Below, one piece after another: positions 10,575 through 18,920 of a DNA stretch of 49,369 nt. The notes beneath the pieces were generated by a model. The model searched no databases. It saw only the letters and a program-made list of their open reading frames with translations, and was not told the DNA's origin. The position numbers and the translations under genes are program-made. This stretch comes from an uncultured bacterium (GTDB lineage Bacteria > Verrucomicrobiota > Verrucomicrobiia > Verrucomicrobiales > V1-33), in contig CAIZWU010000105.1 in assembly GCA_903936775.1 (NCBI GenBank), positions 1 through 49,369 on the forward strand, read 5' to 3'. Numbering within the stretch: the stretch's first letter is position 1; the number at the start of each line of letters is the position of its first letter.

Positions 10575-11414
10575 ATGAAACTCCTTTCCACAACTCTTGC
10601 CCTGCTGATGCTTTTCACGATGGCGCCCGCAGGGGAAAAGAACCCGTTTTTTGCGATGGACACCATCGCCCGGGGCAAGCCGGAGGTGGTGGTGCCGATG
10701 CTGCGCGAGCTGGGCTACGCGGGCCTCGGTGGCGCCCCCGGCGATGCCGCGATGGCCCGGGCGCTTACTGCGGCGGGGCTGCGCTATTTTAATGGCTATC
10801 ATACGATCACGCTTGATGCCTCACGGCCCGCCCTCGATGAGCCGATGCGGAAAATGATCGAGGCCATGCCCGGCTCAGCGCTCTGGCTGGCGGTGGCAGG
10901 GGTGCAACGCGACGGGGTAGCTTTCCCGGCCTCCTCCGCCGATGCGGACGAAACCGCCGTGGCGAGGCTGCGTGAACTCTCTGCCCACGCCGCGCCGCTC
11001 GGAGTGAAGATCGCGCTTTATCCACACACTGGCTTTTGGCTGGAGCGTGTCGATGACGCCATCCGGCTGGCGGCGAAGGTGGACGACCCCGCCGTGGGCG
11101 TGACTTTCAATCTCTGCCACTGGCTGAAAGTCGAGGGTTCCCAGCGCGACCCCGTTCCCGTGCTGCGCATGGCACAGCCAAGGCTCATGTTTGTCACCAT
11201 CAACGGCGCCGACACGGGCGACACTAAAACGATGGGTTGGGACAGGCTGATCCGTCCGCTCGGTGAAGGCAGTTACGACGTGGGCGCCTTCCTGCGAAGC
11301 CTGCGGGCGACTGGCTACGACGGTCCCGTGGGGTTCCAGGGTTACGGGATTCCAGGCGACGCGCGTATGGTGCTCCAGAAAACAATGGCCGCCTGGCGGG
11401 AGTTGCCGCCCTGA
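10575..11414 (+). CDS. exported sugar phosphate isomerase/epimerase-like TIM-barrel protein
   Basis: 279 residues. The signal peptide MKLLSTTLALLMLFTMAPAG is followed by a xylose isomerase-like TIM barrel: ELGYAGLGGAPGD, AAGLRYFNGYHT, GVKIALYPHTGFWLER, VGVTFNLCHWLKVEG, FVTINGAD and YDGPVGFQGYG. The metal-binding residues of the family sit in the H/E/D positions of several strands (H in LYPHTGF, H in NLCHW, D in INGAD), although some usual Glu residues are not obvious. Export is common for such proteins in Verrucomicrobiota and Planctomycetota. It forms a pair with the SGNH hydrolase upstream, which suggests extracytoplasmic carbohydrate handling. No Shine-Dalgarno sequence is visible. Confidence 0.78.
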   Translation: MKLLSTTLALLMLFTMAPAGEKNPFFAMDTIARGKPEVVVPMLRELGYAGLGGAPGDAAMARALTAAGLRYFNGYHTITLDASRPALDEPMRKMIEAMPGSALWLAVAGVQRDGVAFPASSADADETAVARLRELSAHAAPLGVKIALYPHTGFWLERVDDAIRLAAKVDDPAVGVTFNLCHWLKVEGSQRDPVPVLRMAQPRLMFVTINGADTGDTKTMGWDRLIRPLGEGSYDVGAFLRSLRATGYDGPVGFQGYGIPGDARMVLQKTMAAWRELPP

Positions 11415-11810
11415 AGGATTTGCGCTCCCCTGGTTCTTGCTGGGGCGAAGCAAGTGGCGCGGTCGCACCTCCCGCGTTCCATTTGCCGATGACCTCCTCA
11501 CGAAGGCTCAGGAAAACTGCTTACGGCGTGAGTAATGCTGAAATATCGTCCATAAGATGTGATGCGATATAGTACTGGGATCACCAGGGATCATAGCATT
11601 TTACGGCACCGTCCTCCGCAAAAATGCGGCGCGCCTCCCGCCACCCAAATTCAGTCATTCAGGAGACAGTTTCCCGGGACTCATCACTCTTCCACTAATC
11701 CGCCTGCCCTTTTCTGCCCACTGAAATCAGCGAAGAACCAGGACGGCCTCCGGGCGTCAATGTAAACAAGCCCTGGAGTGGTGGGCCAGGGTCCCAACTG
11801 ATGAAAAGCC
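11415..11810. other. gene-free stretch between convergent genes
   Basis: About 400 bases between the convergent genes ending at 11414 and 11811. I see no gene, RNA or clear terminator. A short imperfect GC-rich inverted repeat near 11426-11450 lacks a following T tract. The sequence around 11540-11700 is less GC-rich than its surroundings. Confidence 0.4.
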
Positions 11811-14279
11811 TTAGGATTCGGCGGGCGCTGCCGGCTCGGATGTGGCATCGGAGGGCGGGGCCTCCAGTGTTTCTTCCGGAGGCGCTGGCTCGGCTGGCAT
11901 GCCGGGGCTTTCCGCGATTGGAGCGATCACTTCTGTTGGAGCTTCTGCGGAAGTTTCAGGTGCCGCAGTCACAGAAACAGCCTTTGGGGGAGCTTCCCGG
12001 GGTTTTTTCTCCGCCGGAGGTTGAGGAGCGCGACCGAGGAGTTGGAGTTCGCCGCTGGCGAATTCGGTGACGAGACCTTCCTGGACGAGCCAACGCAGGT
12101 CCTGCAGCACGCCGATTTCCTCGGAAGTCAGCGGAGCGGGAGGCGCGGCGGGAGCGGGAGGGGCTTTTTTCTGGCGTGGGGGTTTCGGACCCCGGGGCTC
12201 GCGTGGAGCGGCTGTTTCCTGGGCAGGGGCTCCGGCTGCGGGGCCCTCGGCAGAGGCCGGAGCTGCTTCGGCAGGGGTAACTTCTGCAGTGATTTCACCC
12301 GCTTGGGTTTCGGTCACGGTTTCTGCCGGGAGGGCTTCGGGCGCCGCAGGGGACCCGGTGGCCACGGCTTCCGTGGAGGCAGGGACTTCAGCTTCCGGGA
12401 TGATGGCGGGAACCGCTTCCGGGGCGGCAGGTTTGGTCGCTTCGGGCTCTGGCGATTTGGGTGCTTCTGCTTTGGCGGCGGGTTTCTCCAGGTGCGGTGC
12501 CAGCGTGGAAACGAGTTTGGCGACGTTGATGCCAGGATTGGCGCGGACCACTCCTACAATGCTGCGGAGGCGCGGGGAGAGGTGGGATTCGTCCTCGATG
12601 AAGTGAGGGCGGGTACGGCAGACAAAGGTCGATTTTTTGTCCCGTTTGAAGAACTTGAGGCTCTCCTTTTCGAGGTCGCGGCAGAGGTCCTGCACCAGCT
12701 GCATGGGGAAACGCTGTTGTTGTTCGACTTCCATGCGCAGCAGGGCCAGGAGGGACGGGGCGAGAAGCCTTCCGGGGACATTTCCGGGCACCTTGATGCG
12801 GGTGACAGCCTTGACAGCGGTGTCCGAGTGGTGGGCCATGAAATGCGCTTCCACTGCGGCCCAGTTTTTCAGGGGTTCGACCGGGGGACTGGAGGATTCT
12901 GGTTCTGCAACCGCTTCAGGGGCTTCAGCCACTTCAGGTTCTGCGGCGAGGGCTTCAGTTTCTGCCGTAGCCACGGGTTCGGTGGCCTCAGGGGCTTCCG
13001 GCACCGCCACCGCTTCAGAAGACTCTGCGGTTCCGGCGGAGTCGGGGGCACTTTCGGATTCTCCGGTCGTGGCCGCGGGCACACTTTCTCCGGTTTCAGC
13101 TGTGGGCGCTTCCGGGGCGGCGACCTTTGCTTCCACGGGCAGATTGGCGGCCGCGATTTCTTCCGCGGTCAGCGGGATGTAAACGGTGGTGGTGCTTTGC
13201 TGTTCGAGCCATTTGGCGACGAGGGCCTCGTCCTTTTCGCTACGGATGCGGGCCTTGTAGCGGTCGATCGGGAGATTGTAGAATTGCTCGCGATGCAGGC
13301 GGGCCACCGTGGTCTGGAAGGAGTGGTGATTGGGTGGCCCGAGGATTTCGCCGGAGAACCCACAGACGGCGACGGCGGTGAAAGTGCCTTTGGGCGGGTC
13401 GATGCTGATGGTTTCCTGACGATAGAATTTCCTGACGGCAGGGCCGTTGAGAATGTGCCGGATCGCTTCATCACGGTTCAGCCACAGGGAACCATCCGCA
13501 GGAATCTGGTAGATTTGTTCCGGGCCGACTGGGGCTTCCGGTTCGGGCACAGGAGTGCCTTTGGGGGCATTGCGCGGGGCCTGGGCCTGTGGCTGGCGGG
13601 AAAACTCGACGACATAACGGTCGCGGCCGGCGAGGAAGAGACGGCCCAGTTCGAACACCGGGTAAGCGCGGCCGGAAGCTTTAACCTGACGGGTAATGGC
13701 TTCGAGGGAGCGGGGTTCCGCAAACAGGCGGGCGCGCCAGCCGGGGAGCGGTTCAATGTGCGGACGATCGTCGAACCGGCGGGGGCCGCGGTCGCGATCG
13801 TTGCGGAAATCAGGGCGCCCGCCTTCGCGGCGGTCCGGTCCCCCACGGCGGTCATCGCGGGGTGGGCCTCCGGGGCGGGGTCCACGATCATCCTGACGTG
13901 GGCCACGGGGCGGGCCGTCGGCCCGGGGACCGCGCGGGCCATCCGGCCGGGGACCACCGGGACCGGCTGGGCGGGGTCCCCGGTCATCTTGACGGGGTCC
14001 GCGGGGCGGACCATCGGGGCGTGGGCCACGGGGTGGGCCGCTGCGGTCGCCGCGGTTGAAATCAGGTCGGTTTCCGAAGCCACGGGGGCCGCCTTTGCCG
14101 CCGGAACCACCCGTGCCGAAACCTTGGCCGCCACCGCGCGACTCCCGTTCATGCTCCGGAGCGCGTCCCCAGACGACTTCGCCGGGAGTGGCTTCGCGCT
14201 TTTGCAGGTCTCCGACCCAATCGGGGGCGAGGCTGAGGTTCTGCAATTGGGAGAGGTCGATGGGTTCTGGATCAGACAT
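11811..14279 (-). CDS. large Arg/Gly/Pro-rich, Ala/Glu-rich protein of unknown function
   Basis: 822 residues in alternating ordered and low-complexity parts. After a short start (MSDPEPIDLSQLQNLSLAPD), residues about 45-180 are RGG/RGP/DRGP-rich, like RNA-binding RGG boxes. A globular part (about 185-385) contains PGWRARLFAEPRSLEAITRQ and HHSFQTTVARLHREQFYNLP. An Ala/Glu/Pro linker leads to a second globular part (about 475-600) with LKNWAAVEAHFMAHHSDTAV and RDKKSTFVCRTRPHFI. After another linker comes a possible winged-helix end, LTSEEIGVLQDLRWLVQEGL. I do not recognise the family. The RGG box and possible winged helix suggest nucleic-acid binding, as an inference only. The long open frame antisense to it is a GC-bias shadow. 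Confidence 0.75.
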   Translation of the reverse strand: MSDPEPIDLSQLQNLSLAPDWVGDLQKREATPGEVVWGRAPEHERESRGGGQGFGTGGSGGKGGPRGFGNRPDFNRGDRSGPPRGPRPDGPPRGPRQDDRGPRPAGPGGPRPDGPRGPRADGPPRGPRQDDRGPRPGGPPRDDRRGGPDRREGGRPDFRNDRDRGPRRFDDRPHIEPLPGWRARLFAEPRSLEAITRQVKASGRAYPVFELGRLFLAGRDRYVVEFSRQPQAQAPRNAPKGTPVPEPEAPVGPEQIYQIPADGSLWLNRDEAIRHILNGPAVRKFYRQETISIDPPKGTFTAVAVCGFSGEILGPPNHHSFQTTVARLHREQFYNLPIDRYKARIRSEKDEALVAKWLEQQSTTTVYIPLTAEEIAAANLPVEAKVAAPEAPTAETGESVPAATTGESESAPDSAGTAESSEAVAVPEAPEATEPVATAETEALAAEPEVAEAPEAVAEPESSSPPVEPLKNWAAVEAHFMAHHSDTAVKAVTRIKVPGNVPGRLLAPSLLALLRMEVEQQQRFPMQLVQDLCRDLEKESLKFFKRDKKSTFVCRTRPHFIEDESHLSPRLRSIVGVVRANPGINVAKLVSTLAPHLEKPAAKAEAPKSPEPEATKPAAPEAVPAIIPEAEVPASTEAVATGSPAAPEALPAETVTETQAGEITAEVTPAEAAPASAEGPAAGAPAQETAAPREPRGPKPPRQKKAPPAPAAPPAPLTSEEIGVLQDLRWLVQEGLVTEFASGELQLLGRAPQPPAEKKPREAPPKAVSVTAAPETSAEAPTEVIAPIAESPGMPAEPAPPEETLEAPPSDATSEPAAPAES

Positions 14280-14508
14280 ATCAGGCGGAGAAAATCCGTG
14301 AGGTTGGAGGGCGTGAAGCCGTTGGCAGTGAGCGCGCAGGCGTAATCCGTGGTTGGTTTAAAGCACCGGCAAAAGCAGTGCGGAGCGTGCAGCGTACGGA
14401 TGCCATGCGGCAAATCAATCCTTTTTCGTTTCTGTTCCGCCTCCGTTTTCCCCGGCGCATTGACTCAGAAATAATGACACCGTTGTCTGATGGTACCTTC
14501 TTCCTGGT

Positions 14509-15142
14509 TCAGGGCGGGTTTGGTTTCACTCCTTTTTCCAAGGCCCACGCCGTTGCCGCCCGGGGATCGGTTTGCTGCCAGGCACCGAGCGCATCTTGAA
14601 GCACATTTGTTCTGGTGGGTTCATCCCTCAGGCTCAGGGCCCATTCGGCTGTGGCAGGTGGATCGACCGGCACCACGACTCCGCGGCGGCGCAGGCGGCC
14701 GGCCAGTTTTTCCAGCGTCCGGGAACCCCGGCGCTGGGCGGCCTCCGCCTTGGAAAGGGCATTCTGCGCATCGTTCACCAAGGGCCTGACCGGTTCCCGG
14801 TGATCCATGGTGTCCAAAGGCATCGAAACCGTCGGGATGGATCGTGTTGGCTGCAGTTCATGGCAGGTTGGTAATGGGTTTCGCGGCGGAGCAGGGCGGC
14901 GGCTTCCAGCACCGCCGCACGGGGAAGCCAGGGGGGAATCGTCTTCACGCCAGCCAACCGGGCCGCATTGCGGGACAAGGAGGTGAATACGTTCTGGGCA
15001 GCTTCCTGGGCCAGTTCCCAAGATCCGCCGCGTCGGGGAGCCGTGAAAATGACCATGCCGGAGTGTCGGCCAAGGAATTCAGGGCGGCGGGAGATGCCGT
15101 GGGCGTCATCATGGTGCCTGAAACTGCCGCCCGTCGGACCAT
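14509..15142 (-). pseudogene. decayed gene, helical-repeat type protein
   Basis: On the minus strand, coding-like sequence passes through different frames. Near 15056 it reads MVIFTAPRRGGSWELAQEAA and later LPRAAVLEAAALLRRETHY. After about 14830 another frame continues with LVNDAQNALSKAEAAQRR, EWALSLRDEPTRTNVLQDAL and GAWQQTDPRAATAWALEKG. The last part resembles the W....P.E..R..AL......W...DP.AA..W repeats of exported verrucomicrobial proteins of unknown role. The frames do not join without indels, and no good start exists. I read it as a pseudogene; the family resemblance is from general knowledge and modest. Confidence 0.4.
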
Positions 15143-15288
15143 TCAGACAGAAAAATTGCGTTTCTGATTTATTTAAATACGGCAGGTTTCCCGATGACGG
15201 GTGTTTTGGCCCGCTGGGCCGTCCTGTCCGGCGCAGCTTGGAAAAAGAGAAGATTTCCGTTGCGTGGGGGACGGGTGTCGCTTAAATG

Positions 15289-15336
15289 CCGCCTCCCGTT
15301 CCGGGACCCCCTGCCTGTTACCAAGGCGGGTTTTTT
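15289..15336 (+). promoter_or_regulatory. candidate attenuator-type hairpin in rplS leader
   Basis: CCGCCT (15289-15294) can pair with AGGCGG (15324-15329), followed by G and six T (15331-15336). Inside the loop, CCCGTTCCGGG can form a second small hairpin. This has the shape of an intrinsic terminator and ends only 22 bases before the rplS start. Ribosomal protein L19 leaders that bind the product are known in other phyla, so autoregulation is possible. It could also be the terminator of an upstream transcript, but no intact plus-strand gene lies upstream. Confidence 0.4.
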
Positions 15337-15358
15337 AGTCTTAAGGCACCGCACCGCC

Positions 15359-15712
15359 ATGAATATCCTCCAGAAGATCCACCGCGAGCAGATGAAATCC
15401 GACCTCGTTGACATGAATGTCGGCGATACCGTCAAGGTCCATAACCGCGTCGTCGAAGGCGGCAAGGAGCGTATCCAGATTTTTGCCGGCATCATCATCG
15501 GCAAAAGCGGACTCTCCAAGAGCCAGTCCATCACCGTCCGCAAGCTGAGCTACGGCGAAGGCGTGGAACGGGTTTATCCAATCCACAGTCCGCTGATTTC
15601 CAAGATCGAGGTGACCAAGCGCGGCCAAGTCCGCCGTGCCGCGCTGAACTACCTGCGCAACCGCGTGGGCAAGGACGCGGTGACCGTCAAGGAAGCCCCC
15701 CGCGCCAAATAA
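15359..15712 (+). CDS. rplS: 50S ribosomal protein L19
   Basis: 117 residues covering the whole L19 family: DMNVGDTVKVHNRVVEGGKE, RIQIFAGIIIGKSG, SITVRKLSYGEGVERVYPIH, SPLISKIEVTKRGQVRRAAL and YLRNRVGKDAVTVKE. L19 sits at the 30S-50S interface of the ribosome. The open frame extends upstream to 15194 but homology starts at MNILQKIHREQ, so the ATG at 15359 is chosen. In many bacteria rplS follows rpsP-rimM-trmD; here it stands alone with its own leader hairpin and its own terminator. Start and end are secure. Confidence 0.97.
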   Translation: MNILQKIHREQMKSDLVDMNVGDTVKVHNRVVEGGKERIQIFAGIIIGKSGLSKSQSITVRKLSYGEGVERVYPIHSPLISKIEVTKRGQVRRAALNYLRNRVGKDAVTVKEAPRAK

Positions 15713-15735
15713 GCGCTGGGTTTTATTTTTTAAGA

Positions 15736-15768
15736 CCGCACGCTCCATCCGGGGCGTGCGGTTTTTTT
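15736..15768 (+). terminator. intrinsic terminator of rplS
   Basis: Perfect eight-base stem CCGCACGC (15736-15743) and GCGTGCGG (15754-15761) with a ten-base loop, followed by seven T (15762-15768). It lies 23 bases after the rplS stop codon. Confidence 0.92.
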
Positions 15769-15880
15769 ATGGAAGCCTGGTGGCGGAAGTGGTTATCCTC
15801 AGTTCACGTCCACCGTGCAAACCAACCGGGATGCCACCTGCCGCCCCCTTCCAGCCAAGGCTGGACGGAAAAAGTCCGGG

Positions 15881-16954
15881 CTAAAGATAGGACGCCCGCC
15901 GCAGCCGCTCCATGATGGCCATCCCGACATCCCGCAGCGGCACGGGTTCGGCGATGATTTCATCCACGTCGAGTTCGTCGAGGGCGCGCAGGCAGTGGAA
16001 GAGGCGCAGGGCGGCTTCCGGCAGCTTGCCGCTGCCGGGACTGAGGACGAGGACGTGTTCCCATTCGGTCAGGCCGAGGTAGCCGTCCTCATCGTCCCCA
16101 CGATAACTGAGCAGCGCGTAACGTTTGCCGGCCTCCGGCAGGAAATCCGCCGGATGATGCACCAGCCGCAGGGGAGTGCGCGGGGCGTAATGGTGAGGCA
16201 ACTGGCCGGGGACTTCGGGCAGGGGGGTATTGCCATTTTTGTCGGGCTGTCCATTCGCCCACTCGATTTTTCCGTAGGGCTGCAGGTCGTCCTTGGTGAC
16301 CGGCCCGGCGCGCAGGATGCGGAAAATGGGTTTTCCTTTTTCCGTGGGAATGATTTTCAAAATGGTGGACTCGATTCCTTCCGGACAGGCCCCTCCATCG
16401 AGGATGAGCGGGATGCGGCCGCCCAATTCCTTCAGCACCGCTCCGGCGGAGGTGGGAGAGATCCGGCCAAAGCGGTTGGCGCTGGGGGCGGCCAAGGGGC
16501 CGCCGAAGCTGGTGACCACCGCTTTGAACACGGGATGGGAACTCATGCGCACCGCCACGGTGGGCAGTCCGCCGGTGACCGAATCCGGCAGCGCAGCCGC
16601 CTTGGGCAGGACCAGGGTGAGCGGCCCCGGCCAGAATTTTTCAATCAGCAAGGCCACGGTTTCGGCAATCTCCGGCGGCACGATGGCGACGTCGGCCAAG
16701 CGCTTGCGGTGCGGCAGATGCACGATCAGCGGATCAAAAGAGGGGCGCTCCTTGGCTTCAAAAATACGGGCCACCGCGGCTGGATTGAGGGCATCGGCGG
16801 CGAGGCCGTAGACGGTTTCGCTGGGCAGGGCGACCACTTCGCCTTCGCGCAAAAAATCCACCGCCTGCGTGACGGCAGTGCGCAGCAGGTCGGCCCGGTC
16901 GGTGGGGGCAATAAAAGTATCCATCTCCCTGGTTACACCGTCATCCTGCTTCAT
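15881..16954 (-). CDS. L-threonylcarbamoyladenylate synthase (Sua5 type)
   Basis: Makes threonylcarbamoyl-AMP from threonine, bicarbonate and ATP, the first step of t6A37 tRNA modification, in the cytoplasm. 357 residues: a YrdC/TsaC domain (to about 215) with GEVVALPSETVYGLAADAL, KERPSFDPLIVHL, FWPGPLTLVLP, VAVRMSSHPV and PLAAPSANRFGRISPTSA, then the Sua5 C-terminal domain with PGQLPHHYAPRTPLRL. This two-domain build separates Sua5 from the short TsaC. The first ATG (16954) is used; the ATG at 16924 (MDTFIAPTD) fits homologue length equally well. It is a single gene, divergent from the MATE transporter. Confidence 0.93.
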   Translation of the reverse strand: MKQDDGVTREMDTFIAPTDRADLLRTAVTQAVDFLREGEVVALPSETVYGLAADALNPAAVARIFEAKERPSFDPLIVHLPHRKRLADVAIVPPEIAETVALLIEKFWPGPLTLVLPKAAALPDSVTGGLPTVAVRMSSHPVFKAVVTSFGGPLAAPSANRFGRISPTSAGAVLKELGGRIPLILDGGACPEGIESTILKIIPTEKGKPIFRILRAGPVTKDDLQPYGKIEWANGQPDKNGNTPLPEVPGQLPHHYAPRTPLRLVHHPADFLPEAGKRYALLSYRGDDEDGYLGLTEWEHVLVLSPGSGKLPEAALRLFHCLRALDELDVDEIIAEPVPLRDVGMAIMERLRRASYL

Positions 16955-17078
16955 CCGTCAAGAGCTTGATTGACGATGGACCGAAACGCCGTGGTGGGCC
17001 GGTGGCAGGGAAATGGTGTTGTGCGCGGCAGGGGACTGCGGCAAGGGGTGGTCCGTCCGGAGGGCGGGAATTGTTGAG

Positions 17079-18437
17079 ATGAAGCAGTGTCCGGCCAGTC
17101 CTTTGAAACATCGTCCTGCCTTTGGGGAGGAATGTGGGGCCACCCTGCGGCTGGCGGTGCCGCTGGTATTCGGGCAGTTGGCGCAGATGCTGATCGGGGT
17201 GGTGGACACAGTGATGATAGGGCGGGTGGGCACCGTGCCTCTGGCGGCAGCGGCTTTTGCCAATTCCCTGCTGATGGTGCCACTGGTTTTTGGCGTGGGG
17301 CTGCTGAGCAGTGTGTCGATGCAAACCGCGCGGGCCGGGGGAGCAGGGGACCACCGGACGGCGCAGGCGACGTTGCGGAATGGGGTGGGCGTGGCCTTGG
17401 TGCTGGGGCTGCTTTGCACCATGGGGTTTGCCCTGCTCCTGCCCTGGCTGGCTGCTTTTGGCCAACCGGCGGAGGTGGTTGCAGCGACGCCGGTCTATCT
17501 GTTCACCTGTGCGGTGTCGCTGGTGCCTGCCCTGGTGGGGATGGCCCTCAAAAACCAGGCTGACGCGTTGAATGCCCCATGGACTCCGTTGTGGATCATG
17601 CTGGGTGGGGTGGGACTGAATGCCCTGCTCAATGCGGCGTGGATTCATGGATACGCCGGCTTTCCAGCCTGTGGACTGGAAGGGGCGGGTTACGCCACCC
17701 TGACATCGCGTCTGGTGGTCACCGCCGCCCTCTTTGTCTGGATGGGCCGCAGTGTGCGGCTGAAGGATTGGATGCCGCAACAATGGGGGTGCGGTCTGGA
17801 GTTGGCAGGCTTGGGCCGGCTGCTGCGCCTCGGCCTGCCCGCCGGACTGCATCTGTTGGCGGAGGTGAGTATGTTTATGGTGGCCGCTCTGCTTGTCGGA
17901 TCGCTCGGGGTGGTGCCCCTCGCGGCCCATCAAATCACCCTGACCTGCGCTTCAGTAACGTTCATGGTGCCGCTGGGGATTTCCATGGCCATCACAGTGC
18001 GGGTGGGGGAATTGACCGGAGCCGGACAGACGCAGCGCCGGCATGCGGTACTGCTGGGGGGCTGGGCCCTGGGCGGGCTGGCAGCCTTGGGATCGATGGC
18101 GCTGTTTTTTGGCCTGGGACGGCAAGTTGCCTGGCAATTTGTCAGGGATCCTGCGGTGGTGCAGTTGGCGCTGCCGCTCCTGATCGTGGCGGGCTTTTTC
18201 CAGCTGGGGGACGCCATCCAGGTCATTTCGGCGGGCGCCCTGCGCGGGGTGCAGGATGTCAGAATGCCGGCGCTGCTGGCCTGCGGGATTTACTGGGGGG
18301 TGGCCTTGCCGCTTTCCTGGGTGGTGGGGTTTGCCATGAGCTACGGGGCGTGGGGCGTCTGGATCGGCCTGGCCGCCGGACTGGGCGTGGCGGGGGTGGT
18401 GCTGGGACGGCGGGCGTGGTTGTTACTGGCGGAATGA
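17079..18437 (+). CDS. MATE family multidrug/toxin efflux transporter
   Basis: 452 residues with about twelve hydrophobic segments in two similar halves, as in the MATE family of Na+ or H+ antiporters in the inner membrane. Diagnostic pieces are LRLAVPLVFGQLAQMLIGVV, DTVMIGRVGTVPLAAAAFAN, NAPWTPLWIMLGGVGLNALL and, in the second half, AAHQITLTCASVTFMVPLGI. The order and motifs match the NorM branch. The start is the ATG at 17079 after a G-rich stretch; the frame is open to 17013 but without hydrophobic or conserved residues. Its last 15 bases overlap the convergent ogt gene. The substrate is unknown. Confidence 0.9.
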   Translation: MKQCPASPLKHRPAFGEECGATLRLAVPLVFGQLAQMLIGVVDTVMIGRVGTVPLAAAAFANSLLMVPLVFGVGLLSSVSMQTARAGGAGDHRTAQATLRNGVGVALVLGLLCTMGFALLLPWLAAFGQPAEVVAATPVYLFTCAVSLVPALVGMALKNQADALNAPWTPLWIMLGGVGLNALLNAAWIHGYAGFPACGLEGAGYATLTSRLVVTAALFVWMGRSVRLKDWMPQQWGCGLELAGLGRLLRLGLPAGLHLLAEVSMFMVAALLVGSLGVVPLAAHQITLTCASVTFMVPLGISMAITVRVGELTGAGQTQRRHAVLLGGWALGGLAALGSMALFFGLGRQVAWQFVRDPAVVQLALPLLIVAGFFQLGDAIQVISAGALRGVQDVRMPALLACGIYWGVALPLSWVVGFAMSYGAWGVWIGLAAGLGVAGVVLGRRAWLLLAE

Positions 18438-18920
18438 CCTGGTGGTGGCTTCGTGGCTCAGCAGCCATTGTTTGGCCGGAAGACCGCCGCCGTAACCTGT
18501 CAGGGAGCCGTTGGCGCCGATCACCCGGTGGCAGGGGACGATAATGGAAAGGGGGTTGCGGCCATTGGCGGTGCCTGTGGCGCGGACCGCCGCAGGACGC
18601 CCCATGAGCGTGGCCTGCTGCTGGTAAGTCAGGGTAGTGCCGTAGGGGATTTGTTGAAGGGCGGCCCAGGCCTGCTGCTGGAAGGCGGTGCCGGAGGCAT
18701 CGAGCGGGAGGTCAAAGATCTGCCGGGTCCCTCTGAAGTATTCCTCCAGTTGCGTGGTCACGGTGGTGAAGCAGGCCGGGTTTTCCTGCCATTCCGGAGC
18801 AAGGTCCGGACAGTGCTTTTCGCCGGACAGCCACAGGCCGCTCAATCCGCGGGGAGTGGCGGTCAGCAGGAGTTTGCCCAGAGGGGAAGGCGTGAGGGTA
18901 AAATAAACAGGGGAATTCAT
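18423..18920 (-). CDS. ogt: methylated-DNA--[protein]-cysteine S-methyltransferase
   Basis: Suicide repair enzyme that takes the alkyl group from O6-alkylguanine in DNA onto its own cysteine. 165 residues, the usual length of Ogt. The active site is IVPCHRVIG with Cys130; the arginine-finger/helix-turn-helix region is YGTTLTYQQQATLMGRPAAV and AVRATGTANGRNPL; the Asn hinge and GGLPAKQWLLSHE complete the family. The ATG overlaps the stop of the upstream Ada/AlkA-like gene in an ATGA junction (18917-18920), so the two are translationally coupled as an alkylation-repair operon. Confidence 0.93.
   Translation of the reverse strand: MNSPVYFTLTPSPLGKLLLTATPRGLSGLWLSGEKHCPDLAPEWQENPACFTTVTTQLEEYFRGTRQIFDLPLDASGTAFQQQAWAALQQIPYGTTLTYQQQATLMGRPAAVRATGTANGRNPLSIIVPCHRVIGANGSLTGYGGGLPAKQWLLSHEATTRSFRQ

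Larger units (their letters stand above)
14280..15358. other. stretch between low-complexity protein and rplS, with a decayed gene
   Basis: No intact gene. 14280-14508 should hold the promoter of the leftward gene starting at 14279. 14509-15142 carries a broken minus-strand gene, and 15289-15336 a candidate leader hairpin of rplS. Nothing else could be supported. Confidence 0.5.

Noticed and set aside
12021..14345. 774-codon plus-strand frame opposite the RGG-rich protein
   Set aside because: Gly/Phe/Arg-rich with no ordered domains; the minus strand has ordered segments and a better start.
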